A DNA stretch of 64,000 nucleotides, taken from contig OX465596.1 in assembly GCA_950022295.1 (NCBI GenBank), forward strand, positions 2,108,001 to 2,172,000, given 5' to 3'. Below the pieces are notes generated by a model. It did not search any database, was not told the origin of the DNA, and was given only the letters and a program-made list of their open reading frames with translations. Numbering within the stretch: position 1 is the first letter of the stretch; the number at the start of each line of letters is the position of its first letter. This DNA comes from Bromus sterilis. Lineage: Eukaryota > Streptophyta > Magnoliopsida > Poales > Poaceae. Made by a program: the position numbers and the translations under genes. This document shows positions 11,956 to 24,078 of this stretch, one piece after another.

Positions 11956-13840
11956 TAAAACGGTGAGCAACAACCCATGAAACAGGTTACAATCAGTCAA
12001 AACTGCGAGTGTTCATGACCGACACGTAAACTCGCCGAGGGGTTCGCCAATAGTGGAAATTGCTCCAGGACCCCTAAACAGTGAGCAATAGCCTATAAAA
12101 CGGGCCAGAATCGGCTAAAACGACGAGTATTTATCACCGACCCGTAAGCGCACCTTGGGGTTAAAAAACCATGGAAATCGCTCCGGGACCCCGAAACGGT
12201 GAGTAAGAGTCCACGAAACGGGCCAGAATCAGCCAAAAATTTGATGACCGACACGTAAACACACTCTGTGGTTCGTCAATCGTAGAAATCACACCAGGAC
12301 ACTAAAATAGTGAGTAATAGTCCACAAAACGGGCCAGAATCAGCCAAAACGACGAGTATTGATCACCGGCACATAATCGCACCTTGGTGTTTCGCAACCA
12401 TAGAAACCGCTTTGGGACCGCAAAACGATAAGTAATAGTCCATTAAATGGGTCAGAATCTGCCAAAACAACGAGTGTTAATGACCAACACATAAACATAT
12501 CGATGGTTCGCCAATCGTGGAAATCGCTCCCGTTCCCCAAAACGGTGAAACGGGTTAAAATCTGCTAAAACTTCAGTGTAGATAACCGACACTTAAACGC
12601 ACCTCGGGGGTCATTAATCGTGGACACCGCTTTGGGACCGCAAAACGGTGAGTAATAGTCCATTAAACGGGCCAGAATCGGCCAAAACAATGAGTGTTAA
12701 AGACCAACACGTAAACATACCGAGGGGTTCGCCAATCGTGTAAATCGCTCCAGTTCCCCAAACGGTGAGCACTAGCCTATAAACCGGGTCAGAATCTGCT
12801 AAAACTTTAGTGTAGACAATCGACACGTAAATGCACCCCGGGGTTCGTCAATCATGGAAATCACACCAGGACCCTAGAACGGTGGGTAATAGTCCACAAA
12901 CGGGCCAGAATCAGCCAAAACGACGAGTATTGATCACCGGCACATAAGCGCACCTTAGGGTTTCACAACCATGGAAATCGCTCTGGGGCGCGAAAACGGT
13001 GAGTAATAGTCCCCGAAATGGGCCAGAATCGGCCATAACGTTGAATATTGATAACCGACACGTAAGCGCACCTTGGGGTTTCGCAACCATGAAAATCGCT
13101 CCGGGACCCCAAAACAGTGGGAAACAGCCCATGAAAAGGGCCAAAAACAACAAAATTGCGAGTGTTAATGACTGACAAGTAAACACGCCGAGCGTTTCGC
13201 CCATCATGGAAATCGCTTTGGGACCCGAAAATGGTGAGCAATAGCCTCTAAAACGGGCCAGAATCGGCCAAAAAGGCGAGTATTGATCACCGACCTGTAA
13301 GCGCACCTTGAGGTTCGTCAAGCATGGAAATCGCTCCAGGACCCCAGAACGGTGAGTAATAGTCCACGAAACGGACCACAACGGACCACAACGGCAAAAA
13401 CGGCGAGTGTTGATCACCGGTAGGTAAGCACACCTTGGGGTTTCGCAATCATTGAAATATCTCCAGGACCCGAAATGGGCCAAAATCGGCCAAACTGTGA
13501 TTTCGATAACCGACACGTAAACGCACCTCGGGGTTCATCAATCGTGGAAGAACGCTCTAGGACCCAAACCAGTGAGCAATAGCCCATGAAACTGGCCACA
13601 ATCGGCCAAAACGGTGAGCGTTGATCACCGGAACCTAACCACACCTAGGGGTTTCGGAATCATTGAAATAGCTCTGGGACCCAAAACAGTGAGTAATAGT
13701 CCACGAAACGGGTCAAAATCGGCCAAACTACAATTGTTGATGACCGACACGAAAACACACCTCGGGGGTCATTAATCGTGAAAATCGTTTTGGGACCACA
13801 AAACGGTGAGTAATAGTTCCTTAAACGGGCCATAATTGGA
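11956..13840 (+). repeat. pSc119.2-like ~118-bp satellite, array 1 distal part
   Basis: About 16 further monomers in the same orientation as 10638-11548. The monomers fall into distinguishable types by the sequence after the 'ggtgagyaatag' core. Examples are 'gcaccttggggtttcgcaac' (type A), 'aacataccgaggggttcgcc' (type D') and 'taaacacgccgagcg' (type F). These types are shared with array 2. The array ends near 13840 at 'aaacgggccataattgga', beside a short direct repeat of 'ttggatcctacgtgag' (13846 and 13884). Confidence 0.85.
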
Positions 13841-15949
13841 TCATAATTGGATCCTACGTGAGCATGCCACACTAAACTACAATGTTGGATCCTACGTGAG
13901 GATATGCTAAGATTTTGAAGATTTATTTTATTTTTAATGATTATTTATTTTATTTAGTATTTAAAAAATCAAAGTCTATGATTTCTTTAAGATCTTACCT
14001 CTTACGAGGTAAAGGGGTACTGTAGCAAAGTCCTTCATCTTTATCTTTTTTGTTTATCATTAAAACAGTGTATGTTTTTATATATCCTATAAATGTTTGA
14101 AAAACAAAGAAGAATCTACAATATGCGTAGTAGCGATATGGCCAGCTAATTTCAAAGTTTATTGCGTATAGACATTTTATGTAATATTTTTTTGACTTAA
14201 GTCTTATTTAGATGTATATATATCTACCTCAATACAGGTGTATTACAGTGAATTAAATTAAAAAATTTATTTTAAGTTCTTTCTTTTTTATTAAAACCTG
14301 AATTTAGTTTAAATTATATCATAATCTATTTCAACACACATGGATTGAGATTAATATAAGTAGATGCAAATAAGCCTTGCCCTTGTATGTTATATGTATC
14401 TCGATCTGTATGTGTTGAAGTGCATTAGTGTATATGAAAATTAAATTAAATTTCACTTCAATAAATATAGATTAAGCTAGATACAAGTACATCAAACAAG
14501 TCCTTTGGCCGCTCGTTCAAAATGACCAAAACTGCTGCACTAGCTGTCAGACGTTGCTGGATTCACGAGATGGAGAACATTCCAGCTGTTTATTGCTTCA
14601 GTTAACGGCCTTGTTGTAGCAGACTGGAATCTTCTCCGAGTATTAAAGGAACTAAACTGATCTGACTTATCGTTGCTATTGTCTCTCTCTGTGGTCGCAT
14701 GCACGTTACACTTGTGGTTGTGCAACAGAATGGTGGTTAACTCCAACAACAATAACCAGTTGTGCGATATATCTGAATTAGATACAAAGCGATTGCCGAG
14801 CATACAAATTAAGCGCTATTTGAACAGGCCCAGCAGTTAATCGAAATTTGTTAATGCTTTGGTTTTACCGCTTCCAATTATTCTTATTCTGATGACAGCA
14901 ATATATATGCATGTTCTTTCTTGACCGAATTGTATATACTATATGATAGCCCTAGTTAACATCTACTTGGTTTATTTTACTCACTTGTATCGTTCAGTCA
15001 TCCGAAATCACGACATGTCTTAGACGATATTGATTGAACACACACCGTCCCACATTATTAGAGGTAAGGTATTATTGCTGTATATATGGCCTTAGAAAGG
15101 AGAGCTTGGCTGCTTGGGGTCAGACACTCAGGCAGGCCAGCTAGCTAGGCAGAGGAGAAGGGTAGTTGGGCCACAAAAAGACGGGAGAGTCATGGTGGAA
15201 TGTGTTCTACTATTGTCGACAAGCTAGCTGCTTGTTATCCTTTAATTTCTATCTATTGGAGATGCTCTTGACGTGGGGAGAGTCTTGACTTTGCATTAAA
15301 TTAACTTAGTCAAAAGACTACAGCAGGCTCCTGTATTAGTTCATCCGCTTCAGTATTTCTTTTTTTAGGTTATATAATTTGGGATGGAGGGAGGGAGTAG
15401 ATGCCATTCATTATGCACATAGGAACGAACGAGGGCAGAGGATATCCGCAACAAGCTAAGAGAACCAAACATGAACATCGGGTGCATGCATGCTTCATAC
15501 AGTCACCGGTGTCCAAAGACCGACGTGGTCTCCTTTATGCATGCATGTTTCTCAACAAGCAGGCTTGCCTGTCTGTCTGTCTGTCTGTACGTAGGCAGAC
15601 TTTCAAAAGTGAAGCATGTTTAATTTAAATCGCATTTTCGTGAACACCATCGGTTGACACGCTTTACATTACATTAAGCTGAGAAAGTCTGTGTTCTAGC
15701 TGCGACCCAATCGCCAGCTAGCATCGCCGAAGATGGTCTGCCCAACCAACCGTAGAGCTTGGCCTATCCAAATCCAGAAACAAAAACAAAAGAACATATA
15801 TAGAGCTTCGTTGGCCGAATAGAATACTCGATCGTCGGTTCATTTCTTTCAAGAGGTGCCAGGAGACGAGCATTTTCAATCTTACAAGTGGCATGATGAT
15901 AAACAATCCAAAGAGAAACAAATTCTGTCTCCTTTAAAAAAAAAGAAGC
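13841..15949. other. Non-genic 5' flank of the receptor-kinase island
   Basis: About 2.1 kb, AT-rich up to ~14500. I see no recognisable protein; the largest frame, 87 codons on the minus strand at 14540-14803, matches nothing I know. A Stowaway-like 3' end 'gggatggagggagggagtag' lies near 15382-15401, without a matching 5' end, and a (CTGT)n microsatellite at about 15566-15590. If the LINE at 15960-20157 is removed, the right part of this interval becomes the immediate upstream region of the kinase gene, so it may hold the ancestral promoter. No individual element is identified. Confidence 0.4.
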
Positions 15950-15966
15950 AAATTCAGTACACCTCC

Positions 15967-16200
15967 ATGACGACCCGCGCCATGCGCACCAAGGCCAAGA
16001 AGCTCGACCTCACTGCTGCCTCTTAGGATCTGTCAGCGGCACTCTCTCTTGCATGCATCACCAACGACGACGGTGAGCTCTCACCCGACGAGAGCCCGCC
16101 CTCTCCAGCCTCACTTGCAGCCATTGCGGCTGCCTGTGGTGCTCTTGCGAAGGACGTGGAGGATATCGCTTCCTCCTCGGGTGTGCCGCCTGCCCCATGA
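15967..16200 (+). pseudogene. LINE ORF1 remnant
   Basis: A frame starts at the ATG at 15967 (MTTRAMRTKAKKLDL) and is cut by an in-frame TAG after 19 codons. The same frame then stays open, with an Ala/Ser/Pro-rich composition, to the TGA at 16198-16200. It sits at the 5' end of the LINE, where ORF1 (gag-like) is expected, but no zinc knuckle or RRM motif is visible. It could also be unrelated sequence carried by the element. Confidence 0.4.
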
Positions 16201-16456
16201 TCATGTCATCGCGTTGCGGTTGCCTCCCCGCCATCCTCGGAGGCCGCCCATGGGAAGGGTGGTGTTGCTCTACATCCCAGTATCAGTATCAGTCGTGTTT
16301 AGGGGTGCCATACTTTTGCTCCTTAATTGGGACCCTGTCAGCCTTGGCTTGTTCCGGTAGTAGTGTGTTAGGTTGTTCTGTCACCAATGTTCGCTGCCCT
16401 TCTGGCTTAGGAATGGATGTAATGACCTCTATGAATGGTGATCAACTAGTTCTTTT

Positions 16457-19400
16457 ATGAATTGCCTCTCTTACTCCATCATCTCCTTGAACGTTAGAGG
16501 TCTAGGTGATAACTCTAAATGCATGGATATCCTCTCTGAACTCACTCAAAATTCACCTTCCATTGCCTTGCTACAAGAAACCAAGCTACCCTCGCTAGAC
16601 AGCATTAAGACCAGATCGATCTTGCCCAGATTCCTTGATTCACACTCGCATCTTGACGCCATTGGCACCTCCGGAGGAATCCTATCTGCCGCCAACTTCC
16701 CACACTTCACTCTTAAAAATACATCCCATCTATGCTTCACCACCTCTATCTCCCTTGCATGTCTAGCCTCAAAAAAAGACATCCTAGTCACAAATGTTTA
16801 CGCTCCCTCAACCCTCCCCCTAAAACCTGCATTCCTAGCCGAACTCGCCCAAATCGAACCAAACCCCGACACCCCTTGGATTGTAATTGGAGATTTTAAC
16901 ATGATCCGTTTCCCCAATGAAAAAAATAACCAGAAATTTCACAGAGCCACTGCAGACGTTTTTAACACCACCATCGACAACTTAGCTCTCATAGAACTCC
17001 CCCTTTTAGACCGTTTGTTTACCTGGACTAATAATCGAGCTGCCCCTACTCTTGAAAAACTTGATCGCGCCTTCATAAACCTCGCTTGGGACGACACGTT
17101 TCCAAACACACATCTATCTTCCCTACCCAGGACCACCTCTGACCACGTCCCACTCTTAGTGTCTGTGGCATCCCTAGTCCCATCTTCCCGCCTCTTTCGT
17201 TTTGAAAAAAACTGGACCTGCTTCCCTGAATGCAACAAAATTATCTCGGCCATCTGGGCCCCCGAGCCCAACCCCTTCAATTCGGACGTCACTCCCAGCC
17301 CAAAATCCGATCTCCCTCTCGCCAGGAAAATAAAAAAGACCAGGGCGGCTCTAAAGGTTTGGGCCAAAAAACTTAAACCCATCTACAGGCAAGAATCTGA
17401 CTGCAAAATTGTAATACAAATTCTCGACCTCATTGAAGAATTTCGCTTACTTAGTTCGGCTGAGTTTAAACTTAGATCCGTAATCACAGCCACCCTGCAC
17501 CTCGCCATCAGACGCAAATTTTCCTTTTGGAAACAACGAAGCAAAGTCCTCTCCACTGTCGACGGTGACGAAAACACGCGCTTTTTCCACGCTTCGGCCA
17601 CCCAACGCCTTAGGAACAATAAAATCCCAATGCTGATACATCAGGGACGTGAAATCCACACCTACGCTCAAAAGGCATAAATCCTCCACTCTTTCTTCCA
17701 CAACCTCATTGGAACCCCCTCTGATCCCTCTCTTCAACTTGATCTCCAAAACCTATACCCTAACCAAAACCCCCTACCTCCTTCCATCGACGCTCCCTTT
17801 TCAGACCAAGAAATCCAAGACGCATTCATGTCCATGAACATTAACGCTAGCCCGGGCCCTGATGGTTTTGGTCCTTGCTTCTATCGTAGGTTTTGGCACT
17901 CCCTCAAATCAGCAATTATCCCGTTTTGCTCTCAGTTCCATGCTCACACGACTTCCCTAGTTTGTTTCAACCAAGCTTTCATGGTGCTCCTCCCAAAAAA
18001 CGCAGCACCTACCACAACGGACTCCTTTCGACCAATCTCTCTCCAAAATGGCCTTCCCAAGGCTATAGCCAAGATCCTAACTTCTAGACTCAAAATCTTG
18101 ATCCCGGACATTATCCACAACGACCAAACCGGCTTTCTCCACGGTAGAAATATAAAGCGGAAAACTTCCTCTATGCGGCCGACTTGATCACTGCCTGTCA
18201 CATTCAAAAAAACCAACAATGATCTTTAAACTAGACTTCAAAAAAGATTTCGACTCGGTCTCATGGGATGCACTCTTATCTATTCTCAATTTTAGAGGCT
18301 TCTCCCCTTCATTCCAACAATGGATCTCAGATATTCTTACCACTGGACAAACTGCGGTCCTCCTTAATGGCGTCCCCGGCAAATGGATCAAATGTAGGAA
18401 GGGTCTCAGACAGCGAGACCCACTCTCCCCCTACCTCTTCCTTATTGTTGCGGATATTCTACAGCGTATGATCCAAACGAACTTTACCCCAAATGCTTTC
18501 TGTAACCCCTTATCTCTTAATGATCCACCGGTTACGCTTCAATACGCCGATGACACCCTGATTATTGCTAAAGCGAACCCTAACGCGGCCAGTACGCTCA
18601 AACAGATCCTCGACTCCTTTGCAAGGGCCACAGGTTTAGCTATCAACTTCTCAAAAACAGCCTTTCTTCCCATTAGAACGGACGCTCAGACCACCATGGA
18701 TATTGCCACTGCCATGCAATGCTCCACTCAAACCTTCCCCCTCATCTACCTCGGCCTTCCACTTTCTCCTACTAAACTTCATGTCTCAGTCTTTAACCCA
18801 ATCATAGACAACTTTAGGAAATTCATGTTTGGATGGCACGCACGACTTCTCTCCCGAGGAGCTAGACTCACCCTCATCTCCTCCACCCTAGACGCGCTTA
18901 CTGTTTATTTTATGTCGGTTTTCAAGTTGCCAGCTAAAATCTTAAAAACCCTTGACGCTCTACGTCGCTCGTTCTTCTGGTCTAATGAAGAAACCTGTAC
19001 TGGGTCCAAGTGTCTAGTGGCTTGGAAGAACGTTTGCAAACAAAAGAAATTTGGTGGTCTAGGCATTAAAGATTTAAAATTGCAAAACAACTGTCTTCTC
19101 ATGAAAGTAGCATTCAAACTCTTACAATGGCCAAGCCTCCCCTAGGTTCAGTGGTTCCAACAAAACTTCTCCTACAACTTCACCAAAAAACCTACTGCAC
19201 CGTCATTCCTTTGGAAAGTAGTAAACAAGCAAATACCACTTCTGATTAGCTGCTCCTTTGTCATCACCTACAATGGCCTCTCAACCTTTTTTTGGCTTGA
19301 CACTTGGTTACTTAATAAACCTCTAAAAGAAGCCTACCCAAACCTTTACTCCCACTCTACGGATGACAAGATTTTAGTTGCTACTGTCTAGGAAAATGGT

Positions 19401-20009
19401 TTATTAGCTAACCTGCAGGCCCGCCTAACTGATGTGGCTTTGCAAGAACTTGTCGGTGTGATCTCTCTCTTGCAGGATTTCCCCTCTTCTGACCGGACGG
19501 ATGATCGTGCCCTCGTGCATGGCCTCCCCTTCTCCTCGAGGAACGCCTACAATACCATCTCCTCGGGAAGCTGTTCTGACGCCAATCAAGATTACTTTTG
19601 GTCCTCCAAGGCGCCGATCAAGGTCAAGGTATTCACATGGCTCCTCTTCAAAGACCGGCTCAACACCAAGGGGAACTTGAAAAAGAAACATATGGCCACC
19701 GAGGCCGCTTTTCCACGCTGCGGTGACCCATTTGAGGATGCTACTCACTTGATTCTTCGCTGCTCCTTCTCAGTCCAGCTGTGGAATGCCATCGGCCTCC
19801 CCATTCCCCACTCCATCGAGCAAGTTTGGGAGACAGTTACACCAAATGGCCTAGACCCCACTGCCTGGCCAACAATGGCACTTCTTATTCTATGAAAGCT
19901 CTGGGACGCAAGAAACGCCTTAGTATTCAGACATGAGTCTCTCTCGGCGAAGCAAATTCTAAGGAACATTGTCAATGACTTATCTCTGGTCCTTTCGTTT
20001 CCAATGTAA
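16457..20009 (+). pseudogene. LINE ORF2: AP-endonuclease, reverse transcriptase and zf-RVT domains, inactivated
   Basis: The frame opens at 16457 (MNCLSYSIISLNVRGLG). APE-type endonuclease motifs follow: LLQETKL, TNVYAPS, WIVIGDFNMIRF, LDRAFIN and TTSDHVPLL. A nonsense TAA lies at 17678, but the same frame continues into the RT domain (ASPGPDGFG, FRPISLQNG, DQTGFLHGRN). Two frameshifts near 18153 and 18210 precede the segment starting at 18219, which holds LRQRDPLSPYLF and the catalytic YADD box. Further nonsense codons occur at 19143, 19389 and 19893. The C-terminal zf-RVT region (FWSSKAPIKVKVFTW, CGDPFEDATHLILRC) lies at about 19590-19790, and the frame ends at 20007. At least four stops and two frameshifts make it non-functional. 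The family position (plant L1 clade) rests on domain order. Confidence 0.9.
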
Positions 20010-20271
20010 CTCTGATAAAAGTGCCGCTAGGGCATGGCTAGCTTTCCTCTCAGCTAAACTACAATCTCTATCCTGATGTAATGGAGGCCTTGTCCTCAAC
20101 GTTTTGATGCAATATATTCAGGTGGGGAATCTCTCCCCCCCGTGATCGCTCAAAAAAAAATTCAGTATATGGCAAAGTCAAACATTGACCTAGCTAGCTC
20201 TCTTAAGTAGGGCGGATTGGATCACAGAAAGCAGGACTCCATCAATGTGCAAAGCCATCCTAAAGTGAATC

Positions 20272-23200
20272 ATGGAAGCAACCTTGAGGTGCCTTGTGAT
20301 CTTCTTGTCACTACTACTCGTTGCCAGTCCCAGATTAGGCTTAGCTGATGACACTCTTAGCAAGGGTGCCAACATTACTGACGGCAAAACCCTTGTGTCG
20401 TCGGACGGCACATTTATCATGGGATTCTTCTCTCCCGGGGCGTCAACCAAGAGGTACCTTGGCATCTGGTTCTCGGGGTCCGGATCTACCGACGCCGTCG
20501 TCTGGGTGGCCAACCGTGAGCGCCCTGTCACCAGTGACAAGGCCAGCGCGCTGGTGGTGAGCGACACGGGGAGCCTTGTGGTGCTAGACGGCTCCACCAT
20601 GCAGGCGGCGTGGTCATCCAACACCACCAGCACCTCACCGGCGGTGGAGGCTCAGCTTCTCAACTCCGGCAACCTGGTGTTCCGAAACCGAGGCAGCGCC
20701 ACCATCCTGTGGCAGTCGTTCGACTACCCGACCAACGTCCTGCTGTCCGGGATGAAGGTGGGCGTGGACTTGTGGAGTCGATTCGAGTGGCACCTCACGT
20801 CGTGGCGCTCGCCCGACGACCCTGCCCCGGGCGCCTACCGCCGCGTGCTGGACACCAGCGGGCTCCCCGACAACGTCGTGTGGAAAGGCGACGCCAAGAC
20901 GTTCCGCACGGGCCCGTGGAACGGCCAGTGGTTCAGCGGCATCCCGGAGGTGCTGTCGTACAAGAACCTCATCGAGTATCAGATGCTCATCAGTCCGAGG
21001 GAGGTGACCTACGGGTACATCGTCAAGCCCGGCGCGCCCTTCACCTATGTCGTGCTGACGGAGACCGGCGACGTGAACCGCCTGGTGTGGCACAACAACA
21101 GCACGGGGTGGCAGACCCAGTACCATGGGCCTAGGGACGTCTGCGACAACTACGGCAAGTGTGGGGCGTTCGGTATGTGCGACGCCGGCGCAGCATCCAC
21201 GGGCTTCTGCAGCTGCCTCAGGGGCTTCAGCTCCGCGTCTCCCTCGGAGTGGAAGGTGAGGGAAGCCTCCGGAGGATGCCAGCGAAACGTGAGACTGGAC
21301 TGCGGCAAGACGACGACGACGGACGGTTTCGAGCTGGTGGGTGGAGTGAAGCTTCCTGATACGCACAACGCGTCGGTGGACGTGAGCAACACCATCATGG
21401 TGGAGGAGTGCAGGACGAGGTGCCTCGCCAACTGCTCCTGCGTAGCTTATGCCGCCGCAGATATTCGAGGTGGAGGAAGCGGATGCATCATGTGGACAGA
21501 AAACCTTATTGATCTACGGTACGTAGATGGAGGGCAGGACCTCTACCTACGATTGGCAAGATCAGAATTTGGTACGCACCTCGACACTTTAATTTGTTGT
21601 TACTTTATCATATCATGCATCATATATAGTTTATGATTATTTACCTTCAATTGGTGTGTACGTACGTACTTTCAACAACAATTTGAAACATTTCATCAAA
21701 ACAACAATATGAAACAGGTGATCCGGGGAAGCCAACAAATCGGACACTTATCGCGGTTCCTGCATCGGTATCTGCCGTGCTTTTCCTTTCTCTTCTCGTA
21801 TTCGTCTACTTAATCTGGACTGGGAGGGTGGAATGGAGGGACTTAATATGTATGTATCACTTCAATACTTTGAACACTATATATGACTTCTTATTAATTT
21901 GCTTTCGATACTACTATCATTTAGAAAAACTATTATTGTATGCTCCGTCTGATAAATAAAAGCTATCTTATCAACCAGGTCGGTACCCTGCGCTGGACCT
22001 GGTAACTATACGGCAGGCAACAGGAAATTTCTCTGCAGAAAACATAATCGGTGAAGGTGCTTTTGGCATTGTATATGTGGTACGTTTTTGTTTCATATAT
22101 ACTGCTGGCTTAATCCTCAGCTCGCTGTAAACAATTGAAGAATTACCAAGCTACTTCTATTATCGCTAAAACATCAGGAAAATATTATTTACCTGTAGGG
22201 CACTTTACCCGGATTACGATGCCTCGGATTTCGCGAGAGAACTGTCGCAGTGAAGAAGCTTAAACCGAATGCTATGCATTCAGATACAATCGTTAACTAT
22301 TTCACAAGAGAAGTGCGAGTTATGGGGAAACTAAGGCGGCATCCAAATGTCCTCCGGTTTATTGCTAATTGTGGAGAAGGCGCGGAAAGAATTCTGGTGT
22401 ACGAATACATGAAGAAGGGGAGTTTGGATAAATATATATTTGGTAAGTACGTACTGAACATATGTATATCGTTTTTCTACCTTTCACAATAGCACACTGT
22501 ATACATTACCATGATGCAGAGGCCGGAGGTTATTCTTCTTCTTTTTTGAAAAAAAACACACTGTATACATTACCTGCAATAATGTTTCATTTTTTTCTTT
22601 CTGAAATGATATAGGGCAGCGTGCATTGCTGAGTTGGCAAAAGAGGCTGAATATAATCAAGGGGATTGCCCGGGGCATTAACCACATGTCTTCGGCCAAG
22701 GCCATTCACAGGTAGGCACGATGAAAGTTTCACTTATATTTTGGCTCATTGAGTTCATCCAAGACTTTGGAAAATAAACTAGAAGGGCATGTGCCATATA
22801 TATGCTTCATCTAAAGAGACAATTGAGCTGAAAACGACATTATTTGGGTACTCAATGCGTGGTCGTGGTGACAGGGATTTGAAACCAGAGAATGTGCTGC
22901 TGGATGGTGGATGGAATGCTAAAGTGGCAGACTTTGGGACAGTAAAATTGCTCGTTGGTGACGCAGCAACTGGGACAAGAATAGGCACACCGTAAGCAAT
23001 ATTACCTCACTACCACTCTCTTGACGAATCTTTATTGTCTGTCATCATAACTTTGTATGTAATGAAATTCATAAAATCTTTGGTACAAAGTGGGTACATT
23101 GCTCCAGAGTATGTTCGAGATGAAGCACAGACAACACTGGATTACGATGTGTATAGCTTCGGGGTGACATTGTTGGAGACACTTAGTGGGCGAAAGAACA

Positions 23201-23718
23201 TAGTCGGGCAAGACAGCCTCGTCTCTTATGTAAGTGTACTATATATATATATATATATATATACCCTGTAGTCATACTGGTAGGATATTAGCATAGAAAC
23301 ATTTCAGCCTTGTTCAATCAAAGCTATCGACCTTTTGCAGGCCTTGACATTGTGGAGCAACGGCGACAGTATGGGGCTCCTCGATGCTGCGGTTGAACGG
23401 CCTTCTGATACTTCAAGGCTTGCCCGTAAGCTACGCAGGTGCATACAGATTGGGCTTCTCTGCGTCCAGGAAGAGCCGAACCGCAGGCCATCCATGTCGC
23501 TGATTGTCCGAATGCTAAGCAACACCAACTTAGATGTTGCTCCACCAGTGCCCCCGCCAGCAGCCGGGGCCGGGGCCTTGCCGCCTCTACTTGAAGAGGC
23601 AGACACTCCTGACCCGACAGCATACGCGTCAGTGAATGAAATCAATCTCTGCTGGCAGGTCCCGGAGGTACTAGTTGGTAACGAGCACGAAATTGAGCTC
23701 ATGCCGACGCCAGAGTAA
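20272..23718 (+). CDS. G-type lectin S-receptor-like serine/threonine protein kinase (SD-RLK), 8 exons
   Basis: Exons deduced from GT-AG sites and phase are 20272-21571, 21718-21849, 21979-22079, 22199-22442, 22615-22711, 22875-22991, 23091-23229 and 23341-23718. Together they give 2508 bp (835 codons plus stop) with every junction in frame. The N-terminus is a signal peptide (LVIFLSLLLVASPRLGLA). Exon 1 holds the bulb-type lectin domain (GFFSPGASTKRYLGIWF, VVWVANRERPV), the S-locus glycoprotein domain (FRTGPWNGQWFSGIPE), a Cys-rich EGF-like segment (CDNYGKCGAFGMC) and a PAN segment (CRTRCLANCSCVAYA). Exon 2 encodes the transmembrane helix (VLFLSLLVFVYLIW). The kinase has the Gly loop GEGAFGIVY, VAVKK, REV, hinge VYEYM, HRDLKPEN, ADFG and GYIAPEY, so it looks catalytically competent (RD class). 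Such proteins sit in the plasma membrane and act in immunity or self/non-self signalling; the ligand is unknown. Satellite begins only ~118 bp after the stop, and a LINE ends ~105 bp before the ATG. Confidence 0.9.
23240..23264. repeat. (AT)n microsatellite in the last intron of the receptor kinase
   Basis: A pure AT dinucleotide run beginning about 10 bp after the GTAAGT donor of exon 7. It is a length-polymorphic site within the intron. Confidence 0.9.
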
Positions 23719-23835
23719 AGACCACTGTCCCTTTTTCCTCGTTGCTAATGAAGACACAAGCACCCTCCTTTAATGTTGTGATGAATCAATTGAATATTTA
23801 TCTTTGTGTTAACTGTTTTGAGTGGCATTTGTATT

Positions 23836-23965
23836 TGTCAAAACTGCTATTATTGATGACCGACACGTAAACACACATCGGGAGTCAGTAATCATGGAAA
23901 CCGCTTTGGGACCGCGAAACGGTTTGTAATGGTCCATTAAACGGGTCAGAATCGATCAAAACGGT
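23836..23965 (+). repeat. Single pSc119.2-like monomer in the array-1 orientation
   Basis: It reads 'gaccgacacgtaaacacac' and then 'accgctttgggaccgcgaaa', i.e. the same strand sense as array 1 and opposite to the monomers that follow. It starts about 118 bp after the receptor-kinase stop codon, so the gene's 3' UTR and polyadenylation region must be very short or run into satellite. Confidence 0.8.
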
Positions 23966-24078
23966 GAGTGTTAATCCCTCTCTCTCTCTCTCTGTACGCA
24001 CAAAAGATTGCAAACATCGCGTTGCTTCTTGATGATGGACAGAAAATCAAACTAACACATGCTTCTTCTCTTGTACTC
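23966..24078. other. Orientation-switch spacer in the satellite
   Basis: About 110 bp separating the plus-sense monomer from the minus-sense array. It includes a (CT)n run (about 23978-23996) and unique sequence ('gcaaacatcgcgttgcttct'). To the left, monomers read 'gacacgtaaac'; to the right they read 'gtttacgtgtc'. This is the inversion junction. Confidence 0.75.

Larger units (their letters stand above)
15960..20157 (+). mobile_element. L1-type non-LTR retrotransposon (LINE) with target-site duplication
   Basis: A ~4.2-kb insertion bounded by the 10-bp direct repeat AAATTCAGTA at 15950-15959 and 20158-20167, with an A-run (20152-20160) at its 3' end. It contains an endonuclease-reverse transcriptase-zf-RVT reading frame on the plus strand. 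The ORF1 part is only a short remnant, so the copy is probably 5'-truncated or rearranged. The target-site duplication is still identical at both ends, but ORF2 has several stops and frameshifts. The insertion ends about 105 bp before the start codon of the downstream receptor kinase and lies in the same orientation. Confidence 0.85.

Noticed and set aside
10638..13840. Direct repeats with regular spacing resembling a CRISPR array
   Set aside because: Spacing and whole-monomer similarity are those of a plant tandem satellite; there are no unique spacers between identical short repeats and the genome is eukaryotic.
20635..21366. 243-codon minus-strand open frame opposite the receptor kinase
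   Set aside because: Shadow of the GC-rich lectin-domain exon; the plus strand carries all recognised domains and splice signals.
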